A stretch of 64,000 bases of DNA from Ignavibacteriota bacterium. Its GTDB lineage: Bacteria > Bacteroidota > Ignavibacteria > Ignavibacteriales > Melioribacteraceae. Below, in pieces: positions 8,566 to 17,565 of this stretch; the first letter of the stretch is position 1, and each line of letters opens with the position of its first letter. The translations under genes and the position numbers were made by a program. The notes below the pieces were generated by a model. It saw nothing but the letters and a program-made list of their open reading frames with translations. It made no database searches and was not told where the DNA came from. The stretch lies in assembly GCA_016708125.1 (NCBI GenBank), contig JADJGF010000001.1, forward strand, positions 2,874,001 to 2,938,000, in the 5' to 3' direction.

Positions 8566-9735
8566 ATGAAAACATATATTTATTTAGCAATTTTTGCTTT
8601 AACTTTATCTTTAACCGGATGTTACACAGAAATCGGTTATGATTATGAGCGTGAAGCTTATTGGGATAAAGTAGAAAATAAAGAACCAATGCGTAATGAA
8701 GATGTTGATACTTCGGAATATGTGGATGAAGAATATTCAGATTCTTCAGAATATTATTCCGATGAAAATTACGATGGCGAAAATTATGAAAATGAAGAAT
8801 ATTATGATGATTCTAATTATGACTCAAGACCTTACAGATTTTATGATAATTACTATCCCGGTGTAAGTTACAGATTTTATTCAAGATTTTATGATCCTTG
8901 GTGGGACGGCTGGTGGTCATGGAGATATTATACTTATGATCCGTTCTATTTTTCATATTATCCATTTTACAGAAATTATTATAGCGGCTGGTATAATTCG
9001 GGTTATTATTACGATTATTATCATTATCCAATTACTCATTATTTTAGTAAGACAAAACACAGAACTAATTATGATTCGAGATTAAGAGACGGCGGCGGAA
9101 GAAGTTATACAGCAGATAGAGCAACACGAAGTTCCGGAACAACGAGCAGATCATCTAGTTTATCGAAATCAAGAGGTGATGTTTCAATTAGTAAAGAAAG
9201 ATCAACAAGAAGTACTTCGGATATAAATATTTCGCGAGAAAGAACTTCAAAATCTAATGATGGCAAAATTGATTCAAGAAAAATTTCGAGATCGGATAGA
9301 AATACGAATGAACAATCCGTAAACAATAGAACTACTTCAAGAAAAACAATTGATAAAAAATCTGGTGATTATATCCAAAGAGGTTCAACTAGATCAAATT
9401 CCGGTGATAGAAATTCTTACACAACTCAGAAAAGTTATAAAACCAAAAATAGCACAATGAGTAAACCAAATGTAAGATCAAACGAAAGCAGATCAACTTC
9501 AAGCAGAAGCAGCGAATCTAAAAGTTATTCTTCGCCTTCAAGATCAAGTAAATCAAGTGGATCAAGCTATTCGGCTCCATCAAGAAGCAGTTCAAGTTCC
9601 GGTAGTTATTCATCCGGCAGCAGATCAAGCTCAAGCGGAAGTTCATCAAGTGGTTCATCATCAAGAAGCAGCGGTAGTTCAAGTAGCGGCAGTTCCAGCA
9701 GTAGAGGATCCAGTAGCAGCGGTAGAAATAGATAA
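8566..9735 (+). CDS. Tyr-rich/Ser-rich low-complexity lipoprotein
   Basis: This is a 389-aa predicted lipoprotein: signal peptide with lipobox LTGC (Cys19). Residues about 25-100 are acidic and tyrosine-rich, about 100-190 are Tyr, Trp and Phe rich (many YY and FYDPWW-like runs), and from 190 to the end the chain is Ser/Arg/Thr rich, finishing in a nearly pure Ser-Gly-Arg tract. No enzyme domain was recognised. The ATG at 8566 is chosen because GAGGG precedes it and it gives a clean signal peptide; an upstream TTG at 8482 lies before the promoter. It has its own promoter and is followed by an outer-membrane protein gene. A structural or matrix role is a guess. The composition may inflate spurious antisense frames here. 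Confidence 0.72.
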   Translation: MKTYIYLAIFALTLSLTGCYTEIGYDYEREAYWDKVENKEPMRNEDVDTSEYVDEEYSDSSEYYSDENYDGENYENEEYYDDSNYDSRPYRFYDNYYPGVSYRFYSRFYDPWWDGWWSWRYYTYDPFYFSYYPFYRNYYSGWYNSGYYYDYYHYPITHYFSKTKHRTNYDSRLRDGGGRSYTADRATRSSGTTSRSSSLSKSRGDVSISKERSTRSTSDINISRERTSKSNDGKIDSRKISRSDRNTNEQSVNNRTTSRKTIDKKSGDYIQRGSTRSNSGDRNSYTTQKSYKTKNSTMSKPNVRSNESRSTSSRSSESKSYSSPSRSSKSSGSSYSAPSRSSSSSGSYSSGSRSSSSGSSSSGSSSRSSGSSSSGSSSSRGSSSSGRNR

Positions 9736-9800
9736 GAAATTTCTGTGTAAAATTTGAGTTGGTTTTTTTTGAATTTTGAAAATAATGGAGAAATAATTTA

Positions 9801-11246
9801 ATGAAGGTGAAAATATATTTTGTAATTGGAATTTTCTTGCTGAATTGTTCAAATTACATTTTTGCTCAAAATTTTAATGATGCTTATAGACTAAGTGAAC
9901 AAACTGTTGATTTTGATGCGCGCACACTTGCGTTTGGAAATAGCTCAATTGCTTCTATGGGAAATTTTTCAAGTGCGGTTATAAATCCGGCTGGATTGGC
10001 AACAATTAAAAAAAGTCTGCTAAATTTTGGAATTAATACAAATTCGTTTAACAACAACGGAAGTATTTTTAATTCATCATCAACAACTGAAAAAAGTAAT
10101 AATAATACAAACCAATTTGGATTAGTATTTCCGCTGCCTACAAAAAAAGGAAGCGCAGTAATTGCTTTTGGTTACAATCAATCTAATGATTATAACTCTT
10201 TTGTAAAATTTGATGGATTTAATTCTAATACAAATTCGATGATTCAAGATTTAGCTTTTGCAAATGATGATTTGGCTTACGAATTATATTTAAGTTACCC
10301 AACGTATAATTCAAATGGCGATTATGATGGTGATGTAACAAATATAAATGGCAGACTAAACCAAAGCGGATCAATTGATGAAGAGGGAAGTTTGAATAGC
10401 TGGCTTATGTCCGGTGCATTTGAAATTTCCAAAAATATTTTTATCGGCGGAACTCTTAATTTACTTTCCGGAGAATATAAACGAACCAGAACTTATTGGG
10501 AAGAAGATGTAAATAATGTTTATACCGGATATTTAGATTCTCAAGATTCAAGCACATTTGATTTTCAATCGTTTTACTTGAATGATAATATTATGTGGGA
10601 TATCAGCGGTTTTGATTTTCGTTTGGGATTGCTTTATAAAATGAACGATATGTTAAATTTTGGTGCTACAATTAAATTCCCGACAAGTTACACAATTTTA
10701 GAAACTTATTCAGTTTACGGCGAATCTGAATTTGCAAATGCCGGATATTATGTAGATTATCCCGGAGAAGAATTTGAATACAAAATTTCAACTCCAATGG
10801 AATTAAGCGGAGGAATTTCTGCATCATTACCATTTGTAAATTTAAACGCCAGTTTAAAATTTATTGATTATTCACAATTGGAATTTACTGATGGCTTTGA
10901 TGAAATTGATCTCGATACAAAAAATGCAAAAATTGTTGAAAATTTAGAAAATGTAGTAAACTACAATTTTGGTGCTGAAGTAACTTTTCCATACCCCGCA
11001 ATGAAATTACGCGGCGGATTTATTTATAATCCTTCACCTTATATCGGCGATGCTTCAGATTATGATAAAAAATATTTTACTGCTGGTTTAGGTTTACCGC
11101 TTTCCAAAAATCTTATTATTGACTTTGCATATTTGCACGGCTGGTGGAATAATTTCGGCGATAATTACGGAACAAATTTATCAAGAATAAATCAAGAAAT
11201 TACTCTTAACAAATTTGGTATAACCGTTAATTATATATTTATGTAA
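9801..11246 (+). CDS. OmpP1/FadL-type outer-membrane protein
   Basis: This is a 481-aa outer-membrane beta-barrel. A signal peptide (residues 1-23, ending FAQ) is followed by a segment typical of the OmpP1/FadL/TodX family, including SSAVINPAGLATIKKS near residue 60 (the NPAG motif), then alternating amphipathic strands and a final aromatic residue (NYIFM). Family members pass hydrophobic compounds across the outer membrane; the ligand here is unknown. GGAG at 9787 precedes the start. A strong terminator follows at 11275. The T9SS shuttle PorV belongs to the same superfamily, but the PorV-typical N-terminus was not seen. Confidence 0.8.
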   Translation: MKVKIYFVIGIFLLNCSNYIFAQNFNDAYRLSEQTVDFDARTLAFGNSSIASMGNFSSAVINPAGLATIKKSLLNFGINTNSFNNNGSIFNSSSTTEKSNNNTNQFGLVFPLPTKKGSAVIAFGYNQSNDYNSFVKFDGFNSNTNSMIQDLAFANDDLAYELYLSYPTYNSNGDYDGDVTNINGRLNQSGSIDEEGSLNSWLMSGAFEISKNIFIGGTLNLLSGEYKRTRTYWEEDVNNVYTGYLDSQDSSTFDFQSFYLNDNIMWDISGFDFRLGLLYKMNDMLNFGATIKFPTSYTILETYSVYGESEFANAGYYVDYPGEEFEYKISTPMELSGGISASLPFVNLNASLKFIDYSQLEFTDGFDEIDLDTKNAKIVENLENVVNYNFGAEVTFPYPAMKLRGGFIYNPSPYIGDASDYDKKYFTAGLGLPLSKNLIIDFAYLHGWWNNFGDNYGTNLSRINQEITLNKFGITVNYIFM

Positions 11247-11274
11247 AACACAAATTCAATTTGATTTGTAATCA

Positions 11275-11310
11275 AAAGCACCTTATTTTCTTGGGTGCTT
11301 TTTTTATTTT
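11275..11310 (+). terminator. Rho-independent terminator upstream of rsgA
   Basis: AAAGCACC (11275-11282) and GGTGCTTT (11294-11301) form an 8-bp perfect stem with an 11-nt loop, followed by a T-rich tail to 11310. It ends the outer-membrane protein transcript. The ribosome-binding site of rsgA begins at 11311, directly after the T tract, so it could also act as an attenuator in the rsgA leader. Confidence 0.85.
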
Positions 11311-11323
11311 AAGGAGAATTTTT

Positions 11324-12277
11324 ATAAAAGGCAGAATTGTTAAAATAGAAAGTAAAGATTATTATGTAAAAATTTCTGATGATGAAATTTTAAGATGTTC
11401 GTTGCGCGGAAAATTCAAAAAGGAATATAATCTTAAAAAAGATAAACTTTTAACTTTGGATTTTGCTTCGCTTGGAGATTGGGTAGAAATTACAAAAATC
11501 TCAAATGAAATTGGAGTTATTGAATCAATTCATGATAGGAAAAATTATTTATCACGTAAAGCCGGAAAATTGCGCGGCGGATTAAAAAGAGGAAGAAGAT
11601 TTGAGCAAATTATAGCTTCGAATATTGATAAAATTTACATAGTTGCCAGCATAATTTTCCCCGAATTCAACAACAGATTTATTGATAGAGTAATTGTTGC
11701 CGCAGAAAGTGCAAACATTGATTTTTCTATCGTTATAAATAAAATAGATTTGGATGAAAATAATAACTCGCAAAATTGGGAACAATTTTATAAATCAATA
11801 GGTTACAATGTTTTTAGAGTTAGCGCAAAAAGAGGAGATTCAATTTCTGAACTAAAAGAAAATTTATCCGGAAATGTAAATTTATTTTGGGGGCAATCCG
11901 GAGTTGGAAAATCTTCAATATTAAATTCAATGTTTCCGCATTTGGATTTTCGTGTTGGTGAAGTAAGCAATTATTCACAAAAAGGAATTCACACAACTGT
12001 TACCGGAGAATTCAAGAAAGTTGCGGAAAATACTTACATTGTTGATACTCCCGGAATTAGAGAAATTGATCCTTACGGAATAAAGAAAGAAGATTTATCA
12101 CACTATTTTATGGAGTTTAAACCTTTTCTGCAAAATTGTAAATTCAATACTTGTAATCATGATCATGAGCCGGATTGCGCAGTTCTTGATGCAGTTGAAA
12201 AAGGCAAAATTTCCATTGAGCGTTATCAAAGTTATTTAAATATTCTCAACACAATTGAAGATGATATGTTTTATTAA
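11324..12277 (+). CDS. rsgA: Ribosome small-subunit GTPase RsgA (apparent ATA start)
   Basis: RsgA is a circularly permuted GTPase that helps late 30S subunit maturation. The protein has an N-terminal OB-fold (KGRIVKIESKDYYVKI), then the G motifs in permuted order: NKID, the P-loop GQSGVGKSS, DTPG. A C-terminal zinc site (CKFNTCNHDHEPDC) follows. The homologous N-terminus begins at KGR, where the preceding codon is ATA (11324), 7 nt after AAGGAG (11311-11316). The only in-frame TTGs upstream (11261, 11291) lie in or before the terminator and would give an odd hydrophobic leader. The start is therefore probably AUA, giving 317 aa. Family assignment is certain; the start codon is an inference. 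Confidence 0.93.
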   Translation: MKGRIVKIESKDYYVKISDDEILRCSLRGKFKKEYNLKKDKLLTLDFASLGDWVEITKISNEIGVIESIHDRKNYLSRKAGKLRGGLKRGRRFEQIIASNIDKIYIVASIIFPEFNNRFIDRVIVAAESANIDFSIVINKIDLDENNNSQNWEQFYKSIGYNVFRVSAKRGDSISELKENLSGNVNLFWGQSGVGKSSILNSMFPHLDFRVGEVSNYSQKGIHTTVTGEFKKVAENTYIVDTPGIREIDPYGIKKEDLSHYFMEFKPFLQNCKFNTCNHDHEPDCAVLDAVEKGKISIERYQSYLNILNTIEDDMFY

Positions 12278-12344
12278 GCAAGTTTACATTTCATTTGATA
12301 ATTTTACATTTATATTTTATTCACTATTCTTAGGCAAAATTTAA

Positions 12345-14147
12345 TTGATTAAATACATTTATTTTCTGTTGGTAATTTTTATAATTTCTTGTTCTTCTCA
12401 CGTTGAAAAAGAATCTTTGGAAAATCAAGAAGTAAAAAGTAAAATTTCTAAAGCCGATAAAGAAACTGCTCAGCAATTATTCATTGATGCATCTATGATG
12501 GATATTGATGAAAAATATGCCGAAGCAATTTTGGATTATCAAGAAGCATTAAGATTAGATCCAAGTGCCGGAATTTATTACGCTCTCGCAAAAGATTATC
12601 TGCGTTTAAACAAACTTTCTCAAGCACTAATTAATTCAAAAAAATCCGTTGAATTAGAATCGCAAAATGTTGAATATTTAACATTGTTGGGAACTGTTTA
12701 TTCATTCAGCAGAAATGCGGATTCTGCAAAAGTAATTTTTGAAAAAATTGTAAATTTGGATTCTTCTGATGTAAACGCAAGATTTAATTTGGCGCAATTA
12801 AATGAAGCAAATCAGCCATTGGAATCATTAAAACTTTACAAAGAAATTTTAGCAATTACTGGTCCGGAGTGGAATGTTTTATTAAAAATTGCCGAACTTA
12901 ACGAAAGACTTGGACAATCTGATCAAACTGTAAAAACCGTTGAAGAACTTTTGGAATTAAATCCTTCGAGTTTAGAATTGCAAAAAATGCTTGTTGAATC
13001 TTACATCAAAACAAATCAATATGAAAAAGCGTTAAATACAGTTAACAATTCCTTGGAAATTTTCCCAGATGATATAAATCTTATTGAGCTAAAAGGAAAT
13101 GCTTATGTAAAGATGAAGGAATGGGATAAAGGTGCGGAAGAATATAAAAAGATTTTGAACAAACCAAATATTCCGTTTGAAATTAAAATGAGAATTGGTG
13201 CCGCTTTTTATGCAGAGAGTTTAAATGATTCTACACTTTTACCCATTGCGTTAAATGTACTTCAGCAGATTGATAAAGATTCTTCCGATTGGCAAATAAA
13301 TGCGTTTATGGGAGAAATTTCTAATAAACAAAAAAATGATTCGTTAACATTAAATTATTTCAGAAAGGCGATAGAATTAGCTCCGCTTAATAGTGATTTG
13401 CGAATTAGATTTGGACAAATATTATTTGAAAGCGCAGATTATGCAATTGCCGCAAGCGAAATGGAAGATGCTGTTAAAAAATTCCCAAATGATTTTGTGA
13501 TAAATTTTATACTTGGTTTATCATTAGCACAAAGTTCTGATCATAACGGAGCAGTTCCATATTTGAAAAAAGCCGTTGAAATTAATCCTAATGATTTAAA
13601 TTCTACAATGTCTTATTGCTTTTCATTACATCAAATAAAACATAGTGATGAAGCTTTGAAATATCTTGAACGTGCTTTGCGAATTGATTCAAAAAACGTT
13701 CAAGCATTAAGTCTAATGGGAATGATTTACGAAGGCAAAGATTTGTTTACGAAAAGTGACAGTTTATATGATAAAGTGATTTCGTTAGATTCAACTGATA
13801 TTTTAACTTTAAATAATTTTGCATATTCGCTTGCTGAACGCGGAGTTCAATTAGAAAAAGCATTAAAAATGGTAAAGGTTTCTGTTGAAAAAGAACCGGA
13901 AAATTCATCATACCTTGATACAATCGGCTGGGTATATTTTAAAATGAACAATTTTGAAGAAGCCAAAATACATATTGAAAAAGCAATTGAGTTTGATGAT
14001 AAAAATGCAACTTTACTTGATCATTTGGGAGATGTATATTACAAGCTTGAAAATAGAGAAAAAGCTAAATTGCTTTGGCAAGATGCTCTTAAATTAGATC
14101 CCAAATTAGAAAATGTTGAACAAAAAATTATGCAAGGATTGGAGTGA
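12345..14147 (+). CDS. TPR-repeat lipoprotein
   Basis: This is a 600-aa lipoprotein: TTG start, hydrophobic signal and lipobox IISC (Cys16). From about residue 40 to the end there are at least ten tetratricopeptide repeats (for example AEAILDYQEALRLDPSAG and GAVPYLKKAVEINPNDLN). TPR arrays act as protein-protein scaffolds. It overlaps the DUF4292 gene (GTGA at the junction), and that gene overlaps an EnvC-like gene. This order is common in Bacteroidota, so the three probably form one envelope operon. Its partner is not known. Confidence 0.88.
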   Translation: MIKYIYFLLVIFIISCSSHVEKESLENQEVKSKISKADKETAQQLFIDASMMDIDEKYAEAILDYQEALRLDPSAGIYYALAKDYLRLNKLSQALINSKKSVELESQNVEYLTLLGTVYSFSRNADSAKVIFEKIVNLDSSDVNARFNLAQLNEANQPLESLKLYKEILAITGPEWNVLLKIAELNERLGQSDQTVKTVEELLELNPSSLELQKMLVESYIKTNQYEKALNTVNNSLEIFPDDINLIELKGNAYVKMKEWDKGAEEYKKILNKPNIPFEIKMRIGAAFYAESLNDSTLLPIALNVLQQIDKDSSDWQINAFMGEISNKQKNDSLTLNYFRKAIELAPLNSDLRIRFGQILFESADYAIAASEMEDAVKKFPNDFVINFILGLSLAQSSDHNGAVPYLKKAVEINPNDLNSTMSYCFSLHQIKHSDEALKYLERALRIDSKNVQALSLMGMIYEGKDLFTKSDSLYDKVISLDSTDILTLNNFAYSLAERGVQLEKALKMVKVSVEKEPENSSYLDTIGWVYFKMNNFEEAKIHIEKAIEFDDKNATLLDHLGDVYYKLENREKAKLLWQDALKLDPKLENVEQKIMQGLE

Positions 14148-14926
14148 CAAACAAGAAAAATTTTATCATTTATATTTTATTAATTATTTCAATAATAAGT
14201 TGTGTTCCAAGCAAGCCGGTTTATGAAGAAGAAATACTTACGGCAGATAGATTAATAAAAAAGTTGGAAGCAAATAGAAGAAAAATTAAAACATTTCAAG
14301 GTTCCGGAATAATAAATGTTGAATCAGAAAAAATAGATGCAAAAGCTACTTTTGAAGTTTTTCTAAAAAAACCGGATTCTCTAAAATTTGTTATTTATGG
14401 TCCTTTTGGGATTGACCTAGCGCAAGCATTAATAACTTCATCCGAATTTGAGTTTTATGATGAAATGAAAAACACAGTTTACAAAGGAAGAAATGATAAC
14501 AATATTCTCAATAAAATTTTTCACATTGATTTAAGTTTTGCTGAATTAATTGATGCTTTTGCCGGTGCGGTAAATTTAACGGATAAATTAAGAATTGAAC
14601 CAGATAATTATAAATTAACCGATGAAGAATATCACCTAACTTATTTAGATACGTTAAATAATAAACAAAGCTTGTATCAAATACAGATTAGCAATTTGGC
14701 AATAAATAATTTTAAACTTTACAAAAACAAAAAGACTCTTTTGTTTGATGGTGAATATAAAGATTTTGAAATGTTTGATAATGTTGCAATTCCTTCAACA
14801 GTTATTATTCAAAATAAAATTAATGATCAAAAAGTTACAATTGATTATAGAAATATTTTAGTTAACGAAAATTTGGGAAATCTGCAGCTTGATTTGCCAA
14901 AAGATGTAAGTGTAAAAATATGGTAA
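14144..14926 (+). CDS. DUF4292 lipoprotein (LolB-like fold)
   Basis: This is a 260-aa lipoprotein with a GTG start and lipobox IISC (Cys20). The mature part (IKTFQGSGIINVESEK, then ATFEVFLKKPDSLKFVIYG, PFGIDLAQALIT) matches the DUF4292 family, which resembles the LolA/LolB lipoprotein-carrier fold. It is overlapped by its neighbours on both sides (TPR gene by 4 nt, EnvC-like gene by 7 nt), which implies translational coupling. A role in lipoprotein or lipid handling at the outer membrane is plausible but not shown by sequence alone. Confidence 0.8.
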   Translation: MTNKKNFIIYILLIISIISCVPSKPVYEEEILTADRLIKKLEANRRKIKTFQGSGIINVESEKIDAKATFEVFLKKPDSLKFVIYGPFGIDLAQALITSSEFEFYDEMKNTVYKGRNDNNILNKIFHIDLSFAELIDAFAGAVNLTDKLRIEPDNYKLTDEEYHLTYLDTLNNKQSLYQIQISNLAINNFKLYKNKKTLLFDGEYKDFEMFDNVAIPSTVIIQNKINDQKVTIDYRNILVNENLGNLQLDLPKDVSVKIW

Positions 14927-16125
14927 GAAAAATTATATTCGGTTTATTATTTTCTGCTGCAACTTTCTTTTGTCAGAATGATATTAAAATTGATGATAAA
15001 AATAGTGAGCTCAAAAATATTCAGAAGCAAATCCAATCGCTTGAAGGTGAACTTTCCGAATTGGCAAAAAAAGAAAAAAATAATCTTTCCGTATTAAAAA
15101 AGTTAGATCATCAAAATTTACTTTTGAATAAAAGTATAAAAAAAATAGAAAAGGATGAAAAGCAAAAAGAGGAAAATATCCTCAATTTGAATTCGCAAAT
15201 TGTAAAACATAAATCTAGAATTAAAGCACTTCAGAAAGAATACGGAAGTTATTTGGTTTGGATTTACAAACAAGGCGATAACTCAACTTTAAAATATTTG
15301 TTCAACTCAGATTCATTTAATCAATTACTTATTCGTTATAAATATTTGGATTATGTTCATAAAGCAAGCGAAACAAATGTAAATGAATTGAAGGAAAATC
15401 AAATAAAACTAAGTGAAGCAAAAAATTCAGTTGAGACTGAACTTTCGGAAAAAGTGAAATTAAAAAATCAGAAAGCAAGTGAACAGGAAGTTCTAAATAA
15501 AAAAAGAGAAGACAGAAAAGTTTTATTGGCTTCGTTAAAAAAAGATAAAAAAAATGTAAATGTTGAGATTGATCAAAAACGAAAGATTGAGATTAAAATT
15601 AAAAAGATGATTGCTGATTTAATTGAAAAGGAAAGAGAAAAAGAAAGACAAATGCGGACTGCAAAACTTAAAGGTGAAATAAAAGAATATAATTATGATT
15701 TTAATTATAAAAGTTTTCAAAATTTTGCCCAGTTGAAAGGTGTTTTAAGTTGGCCGATAAAATCTCCAAAAATCGGAAGAGATTTTGGCGAAAATAAAAA
15801 TGATAAAACAAAAACCGTAACTTTAAATTACGGCATTGATATAATTGCAAAAGACAATAAAGATGTTTACGCAGTTGCTGAAGGAATTGTGAGTGCAATT
15901 GAATGGATTCCGGGTTACGGAAGTGTTTTAATAATTACACATAGAGACGATTACAGAACTGTTTACGGACATATGACTGACATAAATGTTTTGGAGGGCA
16001 ATAAAGTTAAAGCCGGCGATTTAATTGGTCAAGTTAATGAAAGTCTTGAAGGTAGCATTTTACATTTTGAAATTTGGAACGAAAGGAATTATCAAAATCC
16101 GCAAGAATGGCTTGTAAAAAAATAA
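14920..16125 (+). CDS. EnvC-like murein hydrolase activator (degenerate M23/LytM)
   Basis: This is a 401-aa secreted protein. A signal peptide (about residues 1-19) precedes a long coiled coil (about 25-245), then a C-terminal LytM/M23 domain (about 270-401). The first zinc ligand of active M23 enzymes, the His of HxGxD, is Asn here (NYGID). The later motifs VYGHM and LHFEIW remain. Such degeneracy is the mark of EnvC/NlpD proteins, which switch on cell-wall amidases during division and do not cut murein themselves. It is the third gene of the TPR-DUF4292-EnvC set, and its stop abuts the start of the flippase gene. Confidence 0.85.
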   Translation: MVRKIIFGLLFSAATFFCQNDIKIDDKNSELKNIQKQIQSLEGELSELAKKEKNNLSVLKKLDHQNLLLNKSIKKIEKDEKQKEENILNLNSQIVKHKSRIKALQKEYGSYLVWIYKQGDNSTLKYLFNSDSFNQLLIRYKYLDYVHKASETNVNELKENQIKLSEAKNSVETELSEKVKLKNQKASEQEVLNKKREDRKVLLASLKKDKKNVNVEIDQKRKIEIKIKKMIADLIEKEREKERQMRTAKLKGEIKEYNYDFNYKSFQNFAQLKGVLSWPIKSPKIGRDFGENKNDKTKTVTLNYGIDIIAKDNKDVYAVAEGIVSAIEWIPGYGSVLIITHRDDYRTVYGHMTDINVLEGNKVKAGDLIGQVNESLEGSILHFEIWNERNYQNPQEWLVKK

Positions 16126-17424
16126 ATGATTATTAAAGATTTTATTAAAATATTTATTCAAAAAAATAAAACTTTACTTAGGAATTTTTCTTCGTTAACT
16201 GCACTTCAAATTTCACAATATCTTTTTCCTCTTGTAACATTTCCATATTTAGTAAGAGTTTTAGGTCCGGATGGTTACGGACTTGTATCTTTTGCAAACG
16301 CATTTATCGGATATTTCACAGTTTTAACAGATTACGGTTTTCATCTTTCGGCAACAAAAGATATTTCAATTAATAGAAAAAATAATCCGCAAAAAATAGA
16401 AGAAATTTATAGTTCGGTTCTTGGAGTAAAAATTTTATTATTTCTTCTCAGCATTTTGATAATTGTTCCAATACTTTTATTTATCCCAAAGTTTAATGAT
16501 AATGCAATGATTTATTTCATTTCATTCCTTGCGGTTTTCGGAACAACATTATTTCCCATTTGGTTTTTTCAAGGAATTGAAGAAATGGGATATATAAGTT
16601 CAATAAGTATTTTGGTAAAAGTTTTTTGGGTAATTTCAATTTTTCTGTTGGTAAATTCAAAAGATGATATAATTATTCTGGTAAGTTTAAATGCAATAAG
16701 TTCAATTCTAACGGGCTTAATTGGCTTATGGATTGCAAGAATTAAATTTAATTTAAAATTATTTATTCCCACCGTTGAACAAATAAAATATCAACTTGAA
16801 GATAGCTGGCATTATTTTTTGTCAAACGTATCAATAAGTTTATACACAATTTCCAATATTTTCATTTTAGGAATTTTTACAAATGATACAACTGTTGGAT
16901 ATTTTTCAGCCGCAGATAAAATTAGATACGCAATTCAGAATGTTACGTCAACGGCCGGAAGAACTATTTTCCCGCATTTATCATCGGAATTTCTTAGATC
17001 ATTAGAAGCCGGATTTAGCTTTATCAGAAAATATGTAATTTCAATGGGAAGTTTCGTATTTCTGCTGAGCATTTTACTTTTTCTTTTTTCTGAACAAATA
17101 GTTTTACTGGTTCTTGGTGAAGAATATTTTAAATCTGTTATTGTGCTTAAAATACTTTCCGTATTGCCGTTTATAATATTTGCTAGCAATGTCGCGGGAA
17201 TTCAAACAATGATAAATCTTGGTTTCAAAAAAGAATTTGCAAACATTATTATTATTGCCGGAATTTTAAATATTGTACTTTCACTAATAATTGTTCCAAT
17301 TTATTTTGAGTTTGGAAGCGCTGTTGCGGTTGTAATTACCGAATTAGTTGTAACAATAAAAATGTTAAGTTTTCTAAAACGTAAAAATATTAATGTTTTT
17401 AAGAAAGCAACATCTGAGTTATGA
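16126..17424 (+). CDS. Wzx-type polysaccharide flippase
   Basis: This is a 432-aa integral membrane protein with about 12 helices, of the polysaccharide-transport branch of the MOP superfamily. The N-terminus (ISQYLFPLVTFPYLVRVLG, DGYGLVSFANAFIGYF) is the classic O-antigen flippase signature. It would move undecaprenyl-linked glycan units from the cytoplasmic to the periplasmic face. It directly follows the EnvC-like gene with no gap and opens the polysaccharide cluster. No Wzy polymerase or initiating phosphoglycosyltransferase was recognised in the window. Confidence 0.9.
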   Translation: MIIKDFIKIFIQKNKTLLRNFSSLTALQISQYLFPLVTFPYLVRVLGPDGYGLVSFANAFIGYFTVLTDYGFHLSATKDISINRKNNPQKIEEIYSSVLGVKILLFLLSILIIVPILLFIPKFNDNAMIYFISFLAVFGTTLFPIWFFQGIEEMGYISSISILVKVFWVISIFLLVNSKDDIIILVSLNAISSILTGLIGLWIARIKFNLKLFIPTVEQIKYQLEDSWHYFLSNVSISLYTISNIFILGIFTNDTTVGYFSAADKIRYAIQNVTSTAGRTIFPHLSSEFLRSLEAGFSFIRKYVISMGSFVFLLSILLFLFSEQIVLLVLGEEYFKSVIVLKILSVLPFIIFASNVAGIQTMINLGFKKEFANIIIIAGILNIVLSLIIVPIYFEFGSAVAVVITELVVTIKMLSFLKRKNINVFKKATSEL

Positions 17425-17525
17425 AAAAAAATATTTGTTGTTATTTAAAATTAGTTGAAATGTCTTTCCTTTAAAAAATTATTTTATCTAAGAATTTTGA
17501 TATTGTTAAAAAATTTATATTTTTC

Positions 17526-17565
17526 GGTATAATACTAAGTGGTATAATACTATTGGGTATAAAAT
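17526..17565 (+). repeat. 15-bp tandem repeat just before the ATPase start
   Basis: GGTATAATAC occurs at 17526-17535 and 17541-17550, and a variant GGTATAAAAT at 17556-17565 runs into the ATG at 17564. The period is exactly 15 bp. Each unit carries a TATAAT/TATAAA core, so the array may be a promoter, an operator, or both. Confidence 0.6.

Noticed and set aside
9557..9757. Plus-strand frame overlapping the Ser-rich tail of the lipoprotein
   Set aside because: It is a frame-shifted reading of the AGC/TCA repeats, with low-complexity Val/Ala/Gln product and no independent start signals.
9801..11246. Considered as the T9SS shuttle PorV
   Set aside because: The N-terminal PorV pattern was not found, and the NPAG segment fits general OmpP1/FadL proteins better.
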